From contig JARWIR010000018.1 in the NCBI GenBank assembly GCA_029959085.1, forward strand, positions 16,925,001-16,989,000: a stretch of DNA of 64,000 bases. Reading direction: 5' to 3'. This DNA comes from Nemophila menziesii. Its lineage: Eukaryota > Streptophyta > Magnoliopsida > Boraginales > Hydrophyllaceae. The position numbers and the translations under genes were made by a program. Positions 1 through 10,817 of the stretch are shown here, in pieces; the first letter of the stretch is position 1, and each line of letters opens with the position of its first letter. Under the pieces are notes generated by a model. The model saw nothing but the letters and a program-made list of their open reading frames with translations, made no database searches and was not told the origin of the DNA.

Positions 1-455
1 TAATGGTTATTTTAAAAAAAAAAAAAATCTATGTAATGTTTTTTTTCCAAAACATGTTTTACTCTTTTTTTAATGGTATTTTTCTTAAATTCTTTTAAAC
101 TATATTTTTTTAGTTTTTTTTTAAAGATCTTTTAATCATTTTTTTAATGGGTACATTTTAAATTAAATCTAAAAATATTACATAAAACTCCAAACTTTTT
201 CCAAAAACGCGAAATTGTAAAACAAATTCTAACAATTCCAAAAAACACAACATCACTACTATAAACAATTACTTTTAAATTCTAATCATATAATTTCTAA
301 TCATATAAACACCAAAACCCCTAATTTTTTGAGAAAACTAACTTTTTTAGAAATTAATTAACACAAAGCACAAATTTGTATGGAACTTTTCACAGGGCTT
401 TTCAATCATTTAGCGAAAAGAAAGGAGGTTTAAGTATCATCAAAAGTGTGAAGCT
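1..455. other. AT-rich sequence without a recognisable gene
   Basis: Homopolymeric A and T runs dominate and no open frame of note is present. The last part leads directly into the LINE reverse-transcriptase relic and may be its decayed upstream coding sequence. Confidence 0.4.
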
Positions 456-2005
456 ATGAAATTGAATCACATCATATTCGCCAATGATCTTCTTATTTTC
501 TTTGGAGCAAATATACAATCAGCTAACTTAGTTAAAAGGGGTTTAAATCTATTCACAAGAATTTCTGGGCTCAACATCAATTATCAAAAAAGTGAGCTGT
601 ATTTTGGTGGTACAAACCATGAAATTCAAGGTAAAATTTCTAATTTAGTAAATATAAAGATTGGAAGTATGCCTGTAAGATACTTAGGAGTGCCATTACA
701 TTCAAAGAAATTGAGTGTTGAAGACGTTAATAAACTTGTTGATAAGATATATAGCAGTTTAAATCAATGGACTTCTAAATTCTTAACATACGCTGGAAGA
801 GTAGAACTAATTAGATGCGTGTTAATTAGTAAAATTCTATTTTGGTGTCGCATTTTTTTAATGCCCAAACAAGTAATATTCAAGTTGAATCAGTTGATAA
901 AGAGTTTTTTGTGGAAAGGAAATCTTGAAGGTGCACAAGGAGCCAAGATAGCTTGGGAGAATGTATAGGAAAAAGAGAAAGGTGGACTTGGAATACCGAG
1001 AATAGAAGATTTAAATCTTCCGTGTCTATTATTCACCTTCTGGAGAATGTATTCTCAAGAATATAATCTTTGGAGCAAATGGGTAAAACATAACATTGTT
1101 AAGGACAGGTGTATATGGATTTTAGAGGAGAAACATTCACATACATGGATATGGAAGAAATTAATGAAAGTGAGAGGTATTGCCTATAAACTAATCTATC
1201 ATAAATTGTTTAATGGCAAAGACACTTACATTATATGGGTAAGTGGGTAAATGGTTTGAGTATACAAGAGAAACTGAAAATTGAGTTGGAAAAAACTAAT
1301 TTAAACAGCAACAAAACAGTTGAGGCTTGCTATGGCAGAAATAGGTGGAGATTGCCACCATGTATTGGTAAAATCCTACCTACTCTTAATAGCTATAGTT
1401 TAAAACCTGTAAAGGATATTAAAGTGTGGAAAGAGAGCACTAAAAAAGGGTTTTCATTTAAGAAAACTCTACTTTATGTAACTTCTGATGTCCATGCTGA
1501 GGATGTGAATTGGTTTAACATTGTTTGGGCTAAAACAACTATTCCAAGATGCGCTTTTATATCTTGGCTTGCTTTTCAAAACAGGTTGAGCACCAAAACT
1601 AGAATGTTAGAAGGGGGTTGTATAATTAACCCTCTTTGTAGCTTTTGAAAAGCAGAAATTGAGGATCATATTCACCTCTTCTTTTGCAGTTATTTCACAA
1701 AAGGAATCCTGATCAAAGTGCTTATTGAATGTAATATTCATAATATACCAGGTGATTTTGAGGAGCTAGCTGAAATGATTCAAAAATTGCCGAATGAAGA
1801 GTATAAAATGGTGGTAAGTTCCATGTTTACTTCATATATTTATTTGATTTGGAGGGAAAGAAATGATAGAGAACATGGATATTTGGGCTTGAATGAAGAG
1901 CTTATTAGTGGAAAAATTATTCAAATGGTGAAATGGAAGTTAAGAGCTCAGAAATTCAAAAATGCAAGTATTGAGAAGTTAATGGATAAACTAGATTTGG
2001 GCTAG
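456..2005 (+). pseudogene. LINE (L1-type) reverse transcriptase, C-terminal part, decayed
   Basis: Three successive open segments in different frames (456-968, 1047-1250 with 1235-1648, and 1718-2005) read as the second half of a plant LINE ORF2. The first starts at the catalytic block, seen as FANDLLIF instead of the usual FADDLLIF, followed by the thumb region with RYLGVPLHSKKL and the W-S-N-K-type stretch. The later segments match the linker and the zinc-binding zf-RVT region (WFNIVWAKTTIPRCAFISWL, then a final segment around YLIWRERND). The mutated catalytic Asp, frame changes and in-frame stops show a dead copy. The endonuclease and most of the RT are missing upstream. A short A-run near 2190 may be the old poly(A) tail. 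Confidence 0.8.
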
Positions 2006-2624
2006 AAAATGTCTTTTGTAATAGTTAGTCATTTAAATTGTTATTTAGGCCTACTGGGCCGAAAGTTGTAATAGTTTAAGTAATGTTATTATAAGCCTCT
2101 TAAAGTAGTATAACCCATGTTGGGCTAATTACTTAAGATGGTTTAAGTTGTAAAGACATTTGAAGTTGATTTTCATGATTTGATGATAAAAAAAAGCACA
2201 AATACTTGTAATTATAAACCAAAAAAATTGTTAATCAACCTAATATCACCTACACATAACTCAGAATTCATCAATACATAAAATCTTGCAACAAATTTTT
2301 CAATAAAAAAAAGACTAAAAAGTAGCTCGAAAATCATACCTTTTACGTGGAAAGTGTGGTGTTGATGTTAATGAAACCATGCGAATCAACCGGGTTCAAA
2401 AACAACAAATCAAAAAAAAAATCTTATTAAAAATTGAAATAAAAGAAAAAAAATTAATTAAAGATTGATATTGGAAGAGAAATCATTACATTTAATGTGT
2501 AATGAACGTGGATTTGGTGTGGAATATGGTCGGATTTTCGCCTGGATTGAAGAGCTCTCGATTTGGTATTTTTTTTGGTTGTGTTTGATGAGAAGAAATG
2601 AACACGCGGTAGGGTTTTATAGCA
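2006..2624. other. Non-coding spacer between LINE relic and CACTA repeats
   Basis: No gene is visible. The sequence is AT-rich with an A-run at about 2188-2196. From about 2330 on it resembles in layout the leader found at 7095-7290 just inside the other CACTA repeat cluster, so part of it may belong to a CACTA element or a nested second copy. Confidence 0.35.
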
Positions 2625-2915
2625 TTTTTGTTTAGCGACGAAAAATTTCGTCGCTAGTAAAGGGAATGTGTCACGCGTCGTACACACGACTCTTCTGTGT
2701 TCGCGTTTAGCGACAACACATAGTGTCGCTATCATTTCATTTTATCACTAATTACTTTGGATGGAACCATTGACCGCCCAAACTGACCAATCGAAATTTT
2801 CGAGGTTGTTAGCGACGAATAAAGTCGTCGCTAGATAGACAAGTTCTTGTGCTTGAAAATCGTCACTAATAACCATAACTTACTAGCGACGAGTTCTTAT
2901 GCAAGAACTTATCCC
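2625..2915. repeat. CACTA subterminal palindromic repeats, left cluster
   Basis: Short inverted motifs built on GCGACGA / TCGTCGC recur: a near-perfect hairpin at about 2635-2660, a variant with GTGTCGCTA at about 2705-2732, one at about 2810-2835 and a weaker one at 2880-2915. In CACTA elements such subterminal motifs bind the element-encoded TNPA-type protein; that role is inferred here. Confidence 0.7.
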
Positions 2916-3105
2916 TAATAAGTTTTTCACTATTTTCTTTAACTAATTCTTGATTACTTTTTTTATTTGTACATCTTAACACTAAAAACAATACATTATA
3001 ACATCAAAATAAATTTAACTAAATCATTTTAATAACGCTAAATTTCAATTCAAATAACAGTAAAAAATTTAACAAAAAACCAGGAAACAGTGAAAAATTG
3101 AATAA

Positions 3106-3835
3106 CTAATCAGTTTCGTATCTGCTAGGGTCGATAGGTTCCTCATCACTATCAACATCAATAGGGTCCTCATCTCTGTACTCCTCCAACGTGTCATCAA
3201 AAATCTCCTCGTCTTCATCAAAAACTAGTTCAACTTGCAAATGAGATGGGTTAAACTCGATCTCTTCATTAATTGCCAAGTCCAGTCGCGAGTAATCTGT
3301 TCCCATGTTCACCAAAGGGATCATGTTGCGTTCGTTGTCGGTAGATAGTGACTCCGCACCCCATAACTTGGGACTCTATCTATGACATTGTTGATTTCGC
3401 AAACGGCTTTCCATCCTTTCATTGTTTTCTTTGTATTGATCTCATTAATGTAAAACACTTTTTTGGCTTACGTTGCTAAAATGTATGGTTATCCACCCAC
3501 CAAAAAGAAGATGTGTTGATGAATGTTACCTCGTGTTATTTCTTCACCTTTGTCGTGTTATACCATCTACAAACGAATAACACAACTAAACAACCACAAT
3601 TGAATGTAACCTTTAATGTTTTCACTATTTCACAGTAAAAAGGTGTCCCGTTGTACATGGTAGATACATCGTAATCTTGAGTCACTCGATTTTCTCCTTT
3701 TTCTATAGTAACCCATTTCACACCATTTACAACACATGAATCGTATGTATGAACCAGACCATGAGCCCAGCTTGCCAAGTACATCATCTCGAGGGTAGCT
3801 AATGCATCACCAGACTTGTGCATTGCATGAATCTA
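3106..3835 (-). pseudogene. CACTA protein 3' region, DUF4216-like plus acidic tail
   Basis: Open segment 3536-3823 carries GVKWVTIEKGENR and DVSTMYNGTPFYCEI. A further segment read at about 3330-3425 gives KGWKAVCEINNVIDRVPSYG, the typical end of the DUF4216 domain found after TNP2 transposases. The last open piece (3106-3324) is strongly acidic (runs of D and E) and ends RYETD, as often seen at the end of these polyproteins. The pieces lie in different frames or are split by introns; whether any product forms cannot be told. Confidence 0.6.
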
Positions 3836-4289
3836 TAAAATAATAATGAGATTATAACTTTGAAAATAACTGTGTATCATTTAAAATAAGGGAAGTTTAC
3901 AAAAAAGGAAAGTTTCAAAAAAAAAGTTTTCAAGGAGTTTACATGTTACATACCTTTTCTAAAAACCATCCCTTAAACGTTTGTCGGTGCATCAACTCTA
4001 TAGCTTTAGTCGTTCCCGATATTGTGGATCTGTGTTCACTACATTTTAAGAAAAGAATAAAACACAATGTACAAATAAATTAATAAAAGCAAATTACTTT
4101 TACTTACGTCATGTATGGTTCGATCTCGTCGCAATTATGCAGAAAATACCAGTTGATTTGCTCCTTCTCTTTATATGGTAAATGACCAAACTTTTTCTTA
4201 CCAACTGGAGTACACTGACTTTTGAAAATGGATAGCTCTTTCGGTTTGGGCAGTGCCTCGTTGTATCTACCCGAATAATTAAAAAAAAA

Positions 4290-5240
4290 TTACTCTCGAA
4301 GATATCGTGATATGAATGTCAACGTCTCTTCCACCACATAACCCTCTGCGATTGAACCCTCTGGCCTAGCCGGGTTTCGAATATACTCTTTTAACTTTTT
4401 CAAATACCTTTCAAATGGATACATCCACCGCATTTGAACCAGGCCCCCTAATAATGCTTCATCGTATAAGCGTATCACCAAGTGGATATTATATCAAAAA
4501 AAGCGGGAGGTAAAATCATTTCTAGTTTGCAAATCACTTCAACCACACGGCCTTACCAGTTTCCAACTCTTTCCTACTCAGATTCTTGTTACAAATGACT
4601 CTAAACACGTTACCTAACCCGATAATCGCATCGCTAATTGATTTATATTCAGTAAGCCCGGTATACTAGCCACAAAAAGATACTGAATCGTCACGTGACG
4701 GTCATGTGATTTCATTCCAATAATCTTTCCCGTATCACTTTAAAGATTGTTCCTCAAACTAGATGCAAAATCATCTGGAAACTTCTGTGCCTTCAACCAG
4801 TCGAGAAATACTTTCTTCTTATCCGTTGACAACGTATGCTTTCCTCGCTTGAGTATCTCTTTATCTCCTCTTGATGTCAACCACAACTCTTTCCTGATGC
4901 CCATATCTTGAAGATCCATTCTCGCCTTCGCGTTATCTTTGTTTATTTTCCCATAAAGTCCTACAACTGTACCGAGCAAACTGTCGCACAAATTCTTCTC
5001 GCAATTCATAACATCGATGTTATGTTTTAACAAAAAAATTGACCAATAAGGTAAGCGATAAAAAAATACTCTCTTTCTTCCAATTGAACTCACGAGAACC
5101 TGATTTCTTCGTCGCCTTGCCCCCAAAATCCTTGTGTTTACCAGGAAACACAATGGGCAATCCATTTAACTGTGTCTGAATATCGGCAGGATTACGTTTC
5201 CTTAGTGGGGTCCTATAATCGGTACTCGGGTACAAAAATT
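4290..5240 (-). pseudogene. CACTA transposase middle part, DUF4218-like
   Basis: Segment 4740-5235 (two overlapping frames) contains FPGKHKDFGGKATKKSGSRE and ends with LKAQKFPDDFASSLRNNL, the usual lead into DUF4218. Segment 4290-4481 reads MRWMYPFERYLKKLKEYIRN followed by ARPEGSIAEGYVVEETLTF, a diagnostic DUF4218 block. The bases between (4482-4739) have lost the frame. It sits directly downstream of the TNP2 relic on the same strand, as expected for one polyprotein. Confidence 0.75.
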
Positions 5241-5279
5241 TGTCTTTTCTAAATTAATTTCTAGGAGGTAACCAACGTC

Positions 5280-6560
5280 TATGATCAAAATAAACCACCC
5301 CTTTCTTCACCTTCTTCGACGGAGTATGACGAGCGGGGTAATAATTGGTCATGGACAACAAACAAACCTTCAACATAAAATCTTGCTTCGTATGAGCATC
5401 ATACGTAAGGATTCATGTTTCCCACCACATGTCCAACTCATCTATGACAGGGAAGAGATAGACATCCATGTCTTTACCGTGATAACAAGGACCCAGAATC
5501 AACAAACAGAGCTGAAATGTGGTTTCCTTCATGCATACCCAATATGGCAAGTTGTAAACGGTCAATATAACTAGCCAAATACTGTATGAGTTGTTCTGCA
5601 TAGAAAACTGACAAAAACCATCAATACCCAGACCCAAAAATATATTCCGAGGTTCACTAGCAAACTCAGGATGTAACTCTACGAATCTTTTCCAGCTATC
5701 ACCATCAACAGGATGGCATAACACATCTGGATCGGTACTCTTTCTGAAATGGTGCCAGATCATGTCTTCGGAGGTATGCTTCGAAGCGTATAGTAGCTGC
5801 AACCTCGTGGCAATCGGAAAATAACAAAGTTTTTTATTGGTTACTTTCTTACCCTTCTTTGGATCCCGTCTAGACTCACTGCATACTGGACACTTGTTGA
5901 GGAATTGATTCTCCTTGTAAAAAAGGGCACAATCATTCAAGCAAACATCAATAGTAGTGTAACCCGTAATGCTTTTCAACTTCTTGTTGCATTCCTCGTA
6001 AGACTTGGGCAAATTGTAAGGTTTGGGCAAAACACGACCAATCAATTCTAAGAGCTCGGTGAAAGATGTTTTAGTCCACTTGTTCTTTACCTTTATGTGC
6101 ATAAGCTTGACAATGAAGTTCAAGGAACTCATCACTGTAGATCCAGGATATAATTCGGTCTCCATTTCCTCGAACAAAGCTTCTAAACTGCCACGACTTA
6201 TTTGATGTGCGTCTCTCATCTCGGTATCACCGGAATGACCACCAACATCGTAAATGGGTCTCAAATCATCATATGCATTAAATATTTCATTTTCTAAATT
6301 TGGCACGGGTTCTTCGGAAATTACTAATTTCTCACCATATTTTGTCCAAACCTCATAAGTGGACATAATCTTGTGTTGTAGAAGGTGACCACTAACAGTT
6401 TGATTACGACGATTATTCACATTTAATACACGGGCAAAACATCCAACCAACCATCTTAATTTTCAACAAAAGCGATGAAATCTGTTTCACGGAAAATATA
6501 TTCTTCCGTAACAAGATCGGCCGCTTTGATCCAACTCTTATCAAGACCCAAAGCCGTCTT
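5280..6560 (-). pseudogene. TNP2-family (Transposase_21) CACTA transposase, broken
   Basis: The 345-residue open segment 5413-6450 contains the family hallmarks in order: GHLLQHKIMSTYEVWTKYGE, DVCLNDCALFYKENQ with the paired cysteines of NKCPVCSESRR, LCYFPIATRLQLLYASK, GLGIDGFCQF, YNLPYWVCMKETTFQL and GKDMDVYLFPVIDEL. The N-terminal part (about 6455-6560, reading DKSWIKAADLVTEEYIF) is in another frame behind a stop codon. Just downstream at 5280-5410 a frame change occurs and the expected SGW...CP.C zinc-like piece is missing. These breaks make it non-functional. Confidence 0.85.
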
Positions 6561-7290
6561 TTAATAATAATTTGATGTAATTAAGCAACTACATAAATAT
6601 GGAAATAAAATAAATATTTATTAAAACCCAATTAATAAATAAACTAAAAATTACAACCAAAATGAATAAAATAATTAAAATTACAAGCCATTGAATGAAT
6701 TAAAATTACAAACCAATAAATAGATAAACAATTTCATATAATTAATTAAACAAATACAAATATATAAGAAAAATATATAAATACATGAACAATTGCATGA
6801 TTTACAACATACTAATCAAAAATAAAATCATAACACAAGTATTTATTAACCTAATCAAATCTTATAGGAGCTAATCACAGTTATAATAAAAAAACAACCA
6901 ATTTTGAAAAGTTATAATTTTATTAAAAATACCTTGAATTGGTTGGAGAGGTTGAAGATTGACCATGCCCCACTTTGAATATTGACCCGGTAATGGTGTA
7001 ACAATTATTTATCAACCTAATAAATTATTAGATCATGTAATTCACCATTATATTCAACAAAATCAAAATTTAAAAAGTTTAAATTTATTGAAAAATACCT
7101 TGATTTGGTTGGGGGAAAATAAAGATTAGCCTAGTCCAACCTCGAATATGGACCCGGAAAAGATGTTAGATGATTTGGAGAAGTAAGTGTTAAAGATTCG
7201 GTCAAATAGGAGTTAGGTTTTGAGAGAAAGTGTGAGAAAAAAATATTGGTGTGGTATTTTCTGGTTTGAAAAATCTGCTGTCTTTTTATT
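6561..7290. other. CACTA leader and first-intron region, non-coding
   Basis: AT-rich sequence with two repeats of a short pattern ending aataccttga(a/t)ttggttgg at about 6930 and 7098, which look like minus-strand splice donors of small leader exons. No open frame of note. Confidence 0.35.
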
Positions 7291-7294
7291 TTAC

Positions 7295-7660
7295 GTTTTT
7301 TAGCGACGACAAATTTCGTCGCTAGTTATTTAAAAATTCGTCGCGAGAAATGACTACTATCGACGACATTCTCCGTCGCTAGTACTAAAGGAATTTGGCG
7401 ACGAATTTTTCTCTTAAAAAAATCAAAAAGAAAAGACGATATCTGCGACGAAACGTGTATTCTTTATCCAAGACATTAGGTCGTTGCTAACAAGGAATAT
7501 CAGTAGCGACGAATTTTTAATTGTTTATCGACGAAATCGTGTCGTTGCTAACAAGAAAGATTATTTCCGACGAATTTCTTCGTTGTTAATCATTTGTCGT
7601 CGCTAATAGAGTTATCTAGCGACGAAACGCCGGTCGCCGCTAAATTTGTCGTCCCTAAGA
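7295..7660. repeat. CACTA subterminal palindromic repeats, right cluster
   Basis: At least eight GCGACGA or TCGTCGC motifs, often as facing pairs (for example about 7300-7325, 7330-7385 and 7560-7625), form a dense subterminal array upstream of the transposase leader. It ends close to the presumed mutated terminus near 7675. Confidence 0.75.
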
Positions 7661-7890
7661 AACAGATTTGTAGTATTGAAAGTATGATTATTACGAAAAA
7701 GATTTATACATTTTCAACACATGTTGGCTTAAATTTTGGTTGTAGTAAGAAAGCCCTATAATCTATCACGTACAATTGTTAATTCTAACACTAGAACCTG
7801 TAAAATTAATATAATATGGTTATTAATAATAAAGTTGACAACTATAAGCAAATATAAATACAAAAAATGGCACAAACTTTAACTTCCACC

Positions 7891-8559
7891 TTAATGTTTC
7901 TTAATGAAATCTCCAGCCATCTTCATATAATCACCATATCCACCACCTTCAGACTGGCCATGGCCACCTACTGCACCCGACCCCGATGATGAATGACCAT
8001 CACCAGATTGACCATGTTTACCACCATCAGGCTGATGAGCTGCTGTCGATTCATGTGTGGTTTCACCGCCTATAGAATGGCCATGGGCACCTGAAGATTG
8101 CCCATGTGATTTGTCATCACCCGAGGGCTTGTGAAGCATCCCTTCAGCCATTTTAATATACTCACCATACCCTCCACTAGGATGTGCGGTTTCACCATGA
8201 GTTGTCGTTGTGGTAGTGGTCTTGTGGCCGTCGGCGTTGCTTGTGGTGGTAGTGGTAGTGCTGCTGAATTTGTGAAGATAATCTTCAGCTTGGTCAACAT
8301 ATTTTCCAATCCCTTTGGTTTCATCTAGCTTCCCATAATGTGAAGCTGCGTTAAGAATGTCAGCGGCGGCACCTGCAGTTTTAGCCTTGTCACAGTCTTG
8401 TTGGCCGGTTAATGCACCAGCCACCACTTTTGCACTAGCTAAAAGCTCCGAATAAGAGGGTTGTGGGTTCTCGTTGCTAGTGGTATGTGTAGCATTGGAG
8501 GGTGCCGGGTTTTCGTCAGTAGAGTTATGTGGCATATGAGATTTGATAAAGGAATCCAT
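7891..8559 (-). CDS. Nodulin-related protein 1 (NRP1)-like protein
   Basis: Single-exon gene for 222 residues, start codon at 8559. Residues about 35-96 hold the conserved family block: YSELLASAKVVAGALTGQ, then DKAKTAGAAADILNAASHYG and YVDQAEDYLHK. The rest is low-complexity Thr/His/Gly/Ser sequence holding two copies of a short signature, YGEYIKMAEGMLHK (about residue 131) and YGDYMKMAGDFIKKH at the C-terminus. Arabidopsis NRP1 has the same plan and is described as a heat/ABA-related soluble protein; that function is carried over, not seen. The nearest host gene is the PSMD10-type ankyrin gene at 17965, matching a recalled neighbour pair in Arabidopsis. A TATA-like TTTATATC lies only about 40 bases upstream of the ATG, so a longer leader with another promoter is possible. 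Confidence 0.85.
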   Translation of the reverse strand: MDSFIKSHMPHNSTDENPAPSNATHTTSNENPQPSYSELLASAKVVAGALTGQQDCDKAKTAGAAADILNAASHYGKLDETKGIGKYVDQAEDYLHKFSSTTTTTTSNADGHKTTTTTTTHGETAHPSGGYGEYIKMAEGMLHKPSGDDKSHGQSSGAHGHSIGGETTHESTAAHQPDGGKHGQSGDGHSSSGSGAVGGHGQSEGGGYGDYMKMAGDFIKKH

Positions 8560-9330
8560 TGTTGATGTGTTTACCTACGTTCAAACTTTTGATATAAATG
8601 AAGATTTTTGAAGACGAAATTAAAACCAAAAGGTTGGTTGTTAATGAAGAAAGAAAAGGGTTTGTTTCAAGACGATTGGAGAAGCTTAGTTCGTGGGGAG
8701 ACATGAAGGATTGGTGTGTTGCACATGCAATCAAGTTTTGTGGATAATATTATTTTTAGTGACAACCTTACATGTGGGAGGTTTCTAATTTATTTAGGAG
8801 TAATGATATATACCACCTAAATTCATACCACCCAAATACCATCCAATGACGTGGTGTGAATTGGTTGGTTACAAATCTTTAATCAAATCAAGAAAATAAA
8901 TATAATACCTAGTTTCTACTATATGGTTTTTATTTCTAAAAGAAACATATGTACATAGCAAGATTTTACTAAGGGGCCGGGGGGTATGGGGGGGGGGGGG
9001 GGGTGGGGGTGTTGTGTGTGTGTTTGCTTAAGGTCGTATTGATTATGTAAAATTAATAATATGTAAGTGTAATTTTGTCTCCGAAAATAAAGTAAACCCT
9101 TCTAGCTACAAGAGGAAATCTAGCTAAAAGCGGCATGGAGGTTCCGTTAAATTGTCCCTTATGGTGTACCGCACCTATCTTCCAGATTTTTTTTCTCCTC
9201 GGCATAAAACCCGAGTCACCTACCCGTAGTACGGGTTTTTGGTCCCTGTGGTGTACCGCGGATGGCGTCCGGTGTACCGGACCGAGGGTCTGATTTTTCC
9301 GAAAAATTTCGTTTTATCCTCCCAAACTCG
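8560..9330. other. Upstream region of the NRP1-like gene, with a G-tract
   Basis: No gene is seen. Bases 8798-8809 carry GAGTAATGATAT, the end motif of the Mutator-like MITE found at 28383. A long guanine run (about 8974-9008, two short interruptions) is followed by a GT microsatellite. From 9140 to 9290 the phrase GGTGTACCG occurs several times (near 9155, 9251 and 9272), similar to motifs in the copia LTR at about 24555-24600. Confidence 0.4.
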
Positions 9331-9588
9331 ATTTCTCCTATACCTAAGCATCAAAAACACTAATACCTTTCTCAAATATGCAATATCAACTAACAACAAC
9401 TAATCTAAACTAAAACTAGAAACATAAAAACATAAAAAAATTACTATGGGATGTCTCCCAAAGGGCACTTTTGTTTAACGTCTTTCAAAGTTAGACGAGT
9501 TACCTCTGTTATTTCTTTTTATGGCCTCCCCAGCAGTGAGTGAGATGATTAACACTTACCAACTCGAGCTTGCAACCTTCGATAGCTT

Positions 9589-10293
9589 TTATTTCGACCG
9601 ATCTTCTGAGATAATTTGCGTGATAATGTATGGTCCCTTCCAAGAACTGTTATGTTTGGGATTGGGAGGTTTCCATGCCACCTCGTCTCCTACCCCAAAC
9701 TCAATCTTTTTCTCCATGGTTTCTTGGAGGATTACAGGTTCTGGCTTCTTGGTTACCGCTCTGATTGGATATAGTTCTTTTGACTTCTTTTTCTTCTTCT
9801 TTCCCAAAACATAGAATGTTTCAGAATCATTTTCAATACTAAGAGTCACGGTTCCTTCATTCACATTCATTATGGTATCGCTGGTGGCTAGGAATGGACG
9901 CCCAAGAATGAATTGGACGTTCTTATCTGCTTTATAATCAAGAATAATAAAGTCTGTTGGAATAACAAGGTTACCTATTTGGACGAGTACATCCTCTATT
10001 ACTCCCCACGGCTTAACTGTAGATTGATCCGCAAGTTGTAAGATTACGGATGTCGGTTTCGCTTCACTAATACCAATCTTCTTGAATACACTTTTGGGCA
10101 TGATATTCACACTTGCCCCTAAATCACACATGGCTTTTCCATAATATATCCCACCTATTCTGATTGGGAGGTTAAACTCTCCAGGATCTTTATGCTTTGG
10201 TGGTAATCTTCTTTGAACTCGTGCTGATACCCCTTCATTGATTGCTACAGACTTGGCTCTTGTAAAGCTTTTCTTATTGGAGAGTGCCTCCAT
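9589..10293 (-). CDS. Retrotransposon aspartic protease-like protein, non-autonomous element
   Basis: The 234-residue frame has PKHKDPGEFNLPIRIGG leading into the active-site motif CDLGASVNIMP, the plant gypsy variant with DLGAS in place of DTGAS. A flap-like region and ILGRPFLATSD, the usual second half of the fold, follow. It then passes through a Lys-rich run (KKKKKKSKELYP) into GVGDEVAWKPPNPKHNSSWK, resembling an integrase tail. It overlaps the linker frame at 10245-10293 in another frame, so it is either made by frameshifting or separated from gag by a mutation. Function in the element would be Gag processing; activity is unknown. Confidence 0.65.
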   Translation of the reverse strand: MEALSNKKSFTRAKSVAINEGVSARVQRRLPPKHKDPGEFNLPIRIGGIYYGKAMCDLGASVNIMPKSVFKKIGISEAKPTSVILQLADQSTVKPWGVIEDVLVQIGNLVIPTDFIILDYKADKNVQFILGRPFLATSDTIMNVNEGTVTLSIENDSETFYVLGKKKKKKSKELYPIRAVTKKPEPVILQETMEKKIEFGVGDEVAWKPPNPKHNSSWKGPYIITQIISEDRSK

Positions 10294-10790
10294 AAAGAAT
10301 CGATCATAGTTCTCCTTCCTTCCATAGCTTCGAGTAAAGGGACGTTAATTTTCACTTGTTTTAACGCCTCTATACACTTCTGATGTTGCTCTGCGGGATA
10401 GTGGCAATGTATGGGCGTTTGTCTTGCTCTACTTCTTTCTTCAATTATTGGTTCATCAACCACTCTAGGTTTCTTAATCTCATCATGTTTAACCTCTTCA
10501 ACCCAATATTCAACAATTATCTCATCCAAGTTCATCCTATCTACGTTTGACGTGTTTGGTAGGACATCCCCTTTTGATGGAGATGGTAGCGTTTCCTTCC
10601 TCTTTTCAGCTTGAAGACTAATAGTCTTCACCTTGTCGTCAACGTATTGGATCTTCTTCATGTTAGACGCTGTATCTTGGGTCAATTGTAGGAGTTGACT
10701 TTGCATTTGTTCTATGATTGTAGTGAGCCGCATTACATTCTTCTCTAAAAGTTGATTAAGTTGTTTAAGATCTTGATTCCGTTGTTGCAA
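10245..10790 (-). CDS. Retrotransposon gag-protease linker region
   Basis: A 181-residue frame between gag and protease. It begins with a coiled-coil-like heptad stretch (QQRNQDLKQLNQLLEKNVMR) and continues with a charged, low-complexity linker. HYPAEQHQKCIEALKQVKIN then matches the short helix that precedes the protease in Athila/Tat-type elements. A stop near 10800 separates it from gag; since the coiled coil continues the gag C-terminus (KDNMSRLE), that stop is probably a single disabling change or a translational control point. Confidence 0.55.
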   Translation of the reverse strand: MQQRNQDLKQLNQLLEKNVMRLTTIIEQMQSQLLQLTQDTASNMKKIQYVDDKVKTISLQAEKRKETLPSPSKGDVLPNTSNVDRMNLDEIIVEYWVEEVKHDEIKKPRVVDEPIIEERSRARQTPIHCHYPAEQHQKCIEALKQVKINVPLLEAMEGRRTMIDSLWRHSPIRKALQEPSL

Positions 10791-10817
10791 GCTTTGCTCT
10801 ACTGATGCATCGATCTT

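Larger units (their letters stand above)
2625..7680 (-). mobile_element. Degenerate CACTA (En/Spm-like) DNA transposon
   Basis: Two clusters of short palindromic repeats of the type TAGCGACGAAA...TTTCGTCGCTA lie at about 2630-2910 and 7295-7655 and enclose minus-strand relics of a TNP2-family transposase with its usual DUF4218- and DUF4216-like regions. That order is the standard one for plant CACTA elements. At the right edge (about 7665-7680) the sequence ttgtagtattg looks like a mutated terminal TTTGTAGTG. A matching CACTA terminus was not found at the left, so the left boundary is uncertain and 2330-2910 could come from a second nested copy. Confidence 0.7.

Noticed and set aside
8070..8328. 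Frames in both directions over the NRP1-like gene
   Set aside because: Shadows of the Thr/His-rich repetitive coding sequence.
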